Shown here one piece after another: positions 59,602 to 64,000 of a DNA stretch of 64,000 bases (positions are counted from its first letter, which is position 1; each line of letters begins with the position of its first letter). Source of the DNA: Aurantiacibacter sp. MUD61. Its GTDB lineage: Bacteria; Pseudomonadota; Alphaproteobacteria; Sphingomonadales; Sphingomonadaceae. The notes under the pieces are model-generated. The model made no database searches and was not told where the DNA came from. It was given only the letters and a program-made list of their open reading frames with translations. The position numbers and the translations under genes were made by a program. Location: contig NZ_CP115446.1 in the NCBI RefSeq assembly GCF_027912455.1, positions 124,001-188,000 of the forward strand. Direction: 5' to 3'.

Positions 59602-60894
59602 TCAGCCCACGATCCTCGCGCGGCACTCGCCCATGCCGATGCGGGCGTAGCCATCCTTCTCGGCATAAGCGCGCATGATGACTTCGTCGCCATCCTCGAG
59701 GAACTTGCGCTCCTCTCCATTGGGCAGGCTGATGCTCTTCTTGCCGCCTTCGGTCAGCTCGATCAGGCTGCCTTCGCCGCCTTCTTCACCGCTTGTGAGC
59801 GTGCCGGTGCCCAGCAGGTCGCCCGGCTGCATGTTGCATCCGCCGACCGAATGGTGCGCGATCAGCTGCGCGGCGGTCCAGTACATCGCCGTCATGGGCC
59901 CATGCGAGAGGCGGTGCGGTTCTGCCCCGGCTTCGCGCATCTTGGGCGTTGTGATCAGCACTTCCATCTGGATGCCGAACGCCGCGTGGCTCGTATCGTG
60001 CTGCAGGTAGGGAAGCGGCTCGGGATCGCCCTCTGCGCGCGCAGGCTGCGCAGTGCGGAACGGCGCGAGCGCATCCATCGTCACCACCCAAGGGGAGACG
60101 GTGGAAGCGAAGTTTTTGGCGAGGAACGGGCCAAGCGGCTGGTACTCCCACGCCTGGATATCGCGCGCCGACCAATCGTTGAGGATCGAGATGCCAGCGA
60201 TGTGCTCTTCTGCCTCACCCACCGGGATCGGATCGCCAAGGTCATTGCCCTGCCCGATCCAGATCGCCATTTCGAGCTCGTAATCGAGCCGCTTGGATGG
60301 GCCAAACTCCGGAGTGCCACCTTCCTCTGCCGGCTTCTGCTGGCCAGTCGGGCGCTTCACATCGGTGCCGGACACGCAGATCGAAGAACTGCGGCCGTGA
60401 TAGCCGATGGGGACATGCTTGTAGTTCGGCAGCAGCGGATTGTCTGGGCGGAACAGGCTGCCGATGTTCACCGCGTGGTGAATGCCCGTGTAGAAATCGG
60501 TGTAATCGTGGACGAGGAACGGCAGGTGCATGGTGCATTCGCTGGCCGGATAGAGATGCGGTTCGACATCTTCGCGAAAGCTGGCATCAGTCAGAGCCGT
60601 GAAAACCGCACCACGCAAGGAGAACAGCATGTCGCGCCCCTCTGCGAACAGTGCGTTCAGGACCGGCGCATTGCCGAGGAGCGCAGCGTCGTAACCTCCC
60701 TCTGGCAAGGCAGTGGCGACACCTGGCAAGTCGAGGATGAAGTCTCCGATAGCCACACCGCCGCGCCGCGCGCTGTCACCGTGGCTGAAAACGCCGATGG
60801 GCAGATTCTGCACGGGGAAATCGGGATGGCCGTTTGCGCTCTCCACCCAGCTGGTGGCGTTGGCATCATGCGTGAAGTCGAGTTCGATAGTCAT
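59602..60894 (-). CDS. fahA: Fumarylacetoacetase
   Basis: FAH hydrolyses 4-fumarylacetoacetate to fumarate and acetoacetate, the last step of tyrosine/homogentisate breakdown. The 430-residue protein has the N-terminal FAH domain (FPVQNLPIGVFSHGDSARRG) and the catalytic domain: the metal/His region FLVHDYTDFYTGIHHAVNIG, IGYHGRSSSICVSGTDVKRP, LDYELEMAIWIGQGNDLG, and ILNDWSARDIQAWEYQPLGP. It is 1 nt after the hmgA stop, so they form one transcript. Length is like eukaryotic FAH. Confidence 0.96.
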   Translation of the reverse strand: MTIELDFTHDANATSWVESANGHPDFPVQNLPIGVFSHGDSARRGGVAIGDFILDLPGVATALPEGGYDAALLGNAPVLNALFAEGRDMLFSLRGAVFTALTDASFREDVEPHLYPASECTMHLPFLVHDYTDFYTGIHHAVNIGSLFRPDNPLLPNYKHVPIGYHGRSSSICVSGTDVKRPTGQQKPAEEGGTPEFGPSKRLDYELEMAIWIGQGNDLGDPIPVGEAEEHIAGISILNDWSARDIQAWEYQPLGPFLAKNFASTVSPWVVTMDALAPFRTAQPARAEGDPEPLPYLQHDTSHAAFGIQMEVLITTPKMREAGAEPHRLSHGPMTAMYWTAAQLIAHHSVGGCNMQPGDLLGTGTLTSGEEGGEGSLIELTEGGKKSISLPNGEERKFLEDGDEVIMRAYAEKDGYARIGMGECRARIVG

Positions 60895-62178
60895 TCAGGG
60901 AAGTCTCGCTTTCGGAAATCCACTCCAGCAGGCATCGTAATCGTCCTGCAGGAGGCCGCCATTCATGGCGAAGTCGGTGGTCTGGATGATCGCGCGGCTT
61001 TCGAACATGAAAGCCAGCGTGTTGTCGATCTTGTGCGGTTTGAGGTCGGCAGCCATCGCTTTCGCGGTGCTGTCGACATCGGGGCCATGCCCGTTGAACT
61101 GGTTGTGGAGCGATGCGCCGCCGGGGACGAAGCCGCCACCTTCCTTCGCGTCATACTCGCCATGGATAAGGCCCATGAACTCGCTCATGACATTGCGATG
61201 GAACCACGGCGGGCGGAAGGTGTCTTCACCCACCATCCAGCGCGGTGGGAAAATCACGAAATCGCAATTGGCGGTGCCCGGCGTGTCGCTTGGGCTGGTC
61301 AGTACGGTGAAGATGCTCGGATCGGGATGGTCGAAACTGACCGTGCCAATGGTGTTGAAGCGCGCCAGATCGTAGCGATAGGGCGCGGAATTGCCGTGCC
61401 AGCCGACGACATCGAAGGGCGAATGGTCGATCGTGGTCGTCCAGAGCTTGCCGTTGAACTTCTGGACCACCTCGAAGTCCCCGTCGCGGTCTTCGAACCA
61501 TGCGTCCGGCGTTTCGAAATCGCGCGGATTGGCAAGGCCATTCGCGCCGATGGGGCCGAGATCGGGCAGGCGGAAAGGCGCGCCGTAGTTCTCGCAAATG
61601 TAGCCACGCGCTGGGCCCTCGGTCAGCTCTACACGGAAGCGCATGCCTTTCGGGATCACGGCGATGTGGCCCGGCGGCACATCCATCCGGCCGAGCTCGG
61701 TCGTGATGAGCAGAGCGCCCTGCTGCGGGACGATCAACATCTCGCCATCGCTGTTCTGAAATGCGCGCGCGTCCATGCTCACCGTCGCGGCGTAGAGATG
61801 GATGCCGATCCCGCCTTCGGACGGGCCGCCATTGCCGCCGTAGGTCACCATGCCGTCGATGAAATCGACATCGCTGTCGGGCATGGAAAGCGGATCCCAG
61901 CGCAGGCGATTGGGCGTGGTTTGCGTGCCATCCGGCGCAGCCAAGCGCTCCGCCCCGGTATAAGGCGTAAACGCGCCATGTTCTGTGGTCGGCCGCATTC
62001 GGTACAGCCAGCTGCGGCGGTTCTCTGCGCGCGGCACGGTAAAGGCGCTGGTGCTGAACTGTTCGGCATAAAGGCCAAAGGCCGGTCGCTGCGGCGAATT
62101 GCGGCCTTCAGGCAGCGCGCCGGGAACGGCCTCGCTGGCGAAGTGGTTGAGAAAACCAGTCTGATAGCTCATAGTCAT
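60895..62178 (-). CDS. hmgA: Homogentisate 1,2-dioxygenase
   Basis: HmgA uses non-haem iron to open the homogentisate ring to maleylacetoacetate. The 427-residue protein begins [20 protein letters not shown] and [20 protein letters not shown]. It has [34 protein letters not shown], and the late metal-binding region [20 protein letters not shown], followed by [24 protein letters not shown] and [12 protein letters not shown]. The ATG is 69 bp from the divergent maiA start, a gap that probably holds both promoters. fahA follows directly. Confidence 0.96.
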   Translation of the reverse strand: MTMSYQTGFLNHFASEAVPGALPEGRNSPQRPAFGLYAEQFSTSAFTVPRAENRRSWLYRMRPTTEHGAFTPYTGAERLAAPDGTQTTPNRLRWDPLSMPDSDVDFIDGMVTYGGNGGPSEGGIGIHLYAATVSMDARAFQNSDGEMLIVPQQGALLITTELGRMDVPPGHIAVIPKGMRFRVELTEGPARGYICENYGAPFRLPDLGPIGANGLANPRDFETPDAWFEDRDGDFEVVQKFNGKLWTTTIDHSPFDVVGWHGNSAPYRYDLARFNTIGTVSFDHPDPSIFTVLTSPSDTPGTANCDFVIFPPRWMVGEDTFRPPWFHRNVMSEFMGLIHGEYDAKEGGGFVPGGASLHNQFNGHGPDVDSTAKAMAADLKPHKIDNTLAFMFESRAIIQTTDFAMNGGLLQDDYDACWSGFPKARLP

Positions 62179-62247
62179 TTAGTAACAGATGAAACTTTCA
62201 CGCACAATGCACTACATCGCTAACGTGCGAGCATCGAGGAGGTGCCC

Positions 62248-62880
62248 ATGAAACTCTACGGATATTGGCGCAGCAGCACGAGTTACCGCCTGCGCTGCGC
62301 ATTGGAATTGAAGGGCATCGCCTATGAGAACTGCCCGGTGAACCTGCTTGAGAGCGCGCAAAAGGATGAGGCCTTCACCAGCCGCAACCCCTTCGCTACC
62401 GTCCCCATGCTGGAGACCGAGAGCGGCGACCGCGCGCAGAGCATGGCGATTATCGAATGGCTGGACGAAGCCTATCGCGACAAGCCGCTGCTGCCATCGG
62501 GGCTGGACCACCGCTACATCGCGCGCGAACTGGCCTATGCCATTGCAACGGAGCTCCACGCGCCGCTCAACCTGCCGGTGCTCAAGTATCTGAAGAACCC
62601 GCTCGGCCACGATCAGGAGGAGATCAACATTTGGTATCGCCACTGGCTGGCCAAGACGCTGACACCGGTGGAGGCGCGCCTCGCCCAGCTCGATAGCGGG
62701 GATTTCCTGTTCGATGCGCCGGGCTTCTTCGAGACCGTGCTGATCCCGCAGCTCTACAATGCGCGACGCTTCGATTTCGACCTGACCGACTGCCCACGCA
62801 TCGTGCGGATCGAGAGCGCGTGCAATGCCTTGGAGCCCTTTAAACGCGCGCATCCCGACAACCAGCCGGACGCGCATTAG
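62248..62880 (+). CDS. maiA: Maleylacetoacetate isomerase
   Basis: MaiA is a zeta-class glutathione transferase that isomerises maleylacetoacetate to fumarylacetoacetate. The 210-residue protein has the zeta signature KLYGYWRSSTSYRLRCALEL (SSCSYRVR-like, with Ser instead of Cys) and NPFATVPMLETESGDRAQSM for glutathione binding. The C-terminal domain contains YIARELAYAIATELHAPLNL. ATG 62248 is chosen because GGAGG lies 7 nt upstream; the frame also opens at GTG 62242. It completes the hmgA-fahA pathway, transcribed divergently. Its stop interlocks with the bioA stop. Confidence 0.94.
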   Translation: MKLYGYWRSSTSYRLRCALELKGIAYENCPVNLLESAQKDEAFTSRNPFATVPMLETESGDRAQSMAIIEWLDEAYRDKPLLPSGLDHRYIARELAYAIATELHAPLNLPVLKYLKNPLGHDQEEINIWYRHWLAKTLTPVEARLAQLDSGDFLFDAPGFFETVLIPQLYNARRFDFDLTDCPRIVRIESACNALEPFKRAHPDNQPDAH

Positions 62881-64000
62881 AGAGCCTCGGTCAGAACCTC
62901 GTCGATCGCGGTGAATACGCGCTCCAATTGCGCATCGGTGATGCAGTACGGCGGCATGAGGTAAAGCGTATTGCCGAGCGGACGCAGCAGTATCTCGCGC
63001 CTGAACAGGCCTTCGCGCATTGTGAGGCCGACGTCGGCGAGGTAGCCGCTTTCGCCCGCATCGACATCCATCGCGATCACGCTGCCGCATTGGCGGATGT
63101 TGCTGACTGAATGGCTTTCGGCGAGTCGGGCGAAGCCCTCACTTTCGCGCTGGGCGAGGTTCGCAATCCGATCCAGCACCGGCTCTTCGCGCCAGATCGC
63201 GAGGTTCGCATTCGCCGCCGCACAGGCGATCGGATTGGCGGTGAAGCTGGAGGAATGGAAGAACATCTTCGCACGGTCGGTCGAATAATGCGCATCGTAA
63301 ATCGGTGCGGTCGCCATCGTCACGGCGAGCGGCATCGAGCCACCGGTGAGGCCTTTCGCGAGACAAAGGAAATCGGGCACCACGCCCGCCTGTTCACACG
63401 CCAGCAGAGTGCCCGTGCGTCCCCAGCCGGTCATGACTTCATCGGCGATGAAAAGCACATCGTGGCGTGAGCAGATAGCGCGCATCTCACGCAATATATC
63501 GGGCGAATACATCAGCATTCCGCCTGCGCCGAGAACCAGCGGCTCGACGATAAAGGCAGCGGTGTCGCCGCCAGCACAGGCTGCTTCCAATGCGTCCAGA
63601 GTGCCTTGCTCGCTACCCTTATACGGGAAAGGAATGGTCTCAACATCGAACAGTAAAGGGCTGTAAGCCTTGTTGAAAACGCCGCGCTCGCCAATGCTCA
63701 TCGCGCCGATGGTGTCGCCGTGATAGCTATGCTCCATCACGACGATCTTGTGACGCGGCTGGCCAGTGTTGGCCCAGAACCCCAGCGCCATTTTGAGCGC
63801 GACTTCCACCGCAGTCGAACCGCTGTCCGAGTAGAACACATACTCCAGCGCTTCCGGCATTATCGCCCGCAGCCCGCGCGCCAGATCTTCTGCCGGTTGA
63901 TGCGTCCACCCGGCGAAAATCAGCTGGTCGAGCTGCTCGGCCTGGTGCTGGATCGCTTCGACAATTCGCGGGTGGTTATGGCCGTGCGTAATCACCCACC
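62877..64000 (-). CDS. bioA: Adenosylmethionine-8-amino-7-oxononanoate aminotransferase, 3' part
   Basis: BioA makes 7,8-diaminononanoate from KAPA with S-adenosylmethionine as amino donor, in biotin synthesis. About 373 C-terminal residues are visible; the N terminus lies beyond the window. Motifs are WVITHGHNHPRIVEAI, FYSDSGSTAVEVALKMALGF, VMEHSYHGDTIGAMSIGERG and FIADEVMTGWGRTGTLLACE. The PLP lysine lies in LCLAKGLTGGSMPLAVTM, and FFHSSSFTANPIACAAANAN follows. The GTG at 63995 is an internal valine, not a start. It is convergent with maiA, with stops overlapping by 4 nt. Confidence 0.95.
   Translation of the reverse strand, partial: WVITHGHNHPRIVEAIQHQAEQLDQLIFAGWTHQPAEDLARGLRAIMPEALEYVFYSDSGSTAVEVALKMALGFWANTGQPRHKIVVMEHSYHGDTIGAMSIGERGVFNKAYSPLLFDVETIPFPYKGSEQGTLDALEAACAGGDTAAFIVEPLVLGAGGMLMYSPDILREMRAICSRHDVLFIADEVMTGWGRTGTLLACEQAGVVPDFLCLAKGLTGGSMPLAVTMATAPIYDAHYSTDRAKMFFHSSSFTANPIACAAANANLAIWREEPVLDRIANLAQRESEGFARLAESHSVSNIRQCGSVIAMDVDAGESGYLADVGLTMREGLFRREILLRPLGNTLYLMPPYCITDAQLERVFTAIDEVLTEAL

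Noticed and set aside
59467..62223. 918-residue open frame on the plus strand opposite fahA and hmgA
   Set aside because: Antisense to two certain genes and runs through their junction; a composition artefact.

Overview
The window comes from an alphaproteobacterium, most likely a sphingomonad of the Erythrobacteraceae type. The base composition is GC-rich. Gene neighbourhoods such as pdxJ-acpS-lepB, argH-lptM-lysA, hemC-hemD-hemX-like, tsaD-gpsA and serC-serA fit this group, as do a GAAC-N7-GAAC LexA-type box and GGAAC-N16-CGTT general-stress promoters. Assignment to genus is inference. I found no phage, transposase, CRISPR array or rRNA. Coding density is very high, and many neighbours overlap by 4 nt.

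Layout. 1-5082 (+): tail of an unrecognised gene, then pdxJ, acpS, lepB, an AI-2E-type permease, a DUF3089 hydrolase and ruvX. 5079-10883 (-): argH, lptM, lysA, a sirohaem-type dehydrogenase, then a three-gene cassette consisting of a 51-residue peptide, a repeat protein and a cupin-like protein. 10918-16265: a TlpA lipoprotein, an FAD monooxygenase, tRNA-Val(UAC), asparaginase, a winged-helix regulator behind a perfect SOS-type box, and purA. 16463-20648 (+): a DUF1800/DUF1501 secreted pair and an aldo/keto reductase. 20658-24646 (-): hisZ, serA and serC, with a serC-leader-like RNA.

24834-36159: an extensin-like lipoprotein; a FixJ/LuxR regulator whose receiver has lost its phosphorylation residues; the Anbu proteasome-like operon (ATP-grasp, alpha-E, transglutaminase-like, Anbu); an alpha/beta hydrolase; four consecutive small secreted proteins of the DUF3617 type; and divergent uvrB. 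36266-47897: two lipoproteins, a DsbD-type reductase, a UbiH-type hydroxylase, hemC-hemD-hemX-like, tsaD, gpsA and a polysaccharide flippase. 48057-53048: a membrane-anchored helix-hairpin-helix protein, a single-domain response regulator, glutaryl-CoA dehydrogenase, an OmpA-type porin with a 26-proline linker, and a CaiB-type CoA-transferase that could supply glutaryl-CoA. 53052-64000: a small membrane protein, a lipase-like hydrolase, a TolC-MacA-MacB-type efflux operon closed by a strong terminator, the homogentisate pathway (hmgA-fahA, with maiA divergent), and the 3' part of bioA.

The best candidate for an undescribed system is the peptide cassette at 5079-7107. A short unannotated ORF is followed at once by two overlapping genes of unknown function, one with a cupin-like cluster of histidines. 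It has the architecture of a ribosomal peptide with modifying enzymes, but that role is inferred. Other signals worth following are the SOS box before the winged-helix regulator, the degenerate receiver next to the Anbu operon, a ribosome-site hairpin before gcdH, and the stress promoter of ompA.
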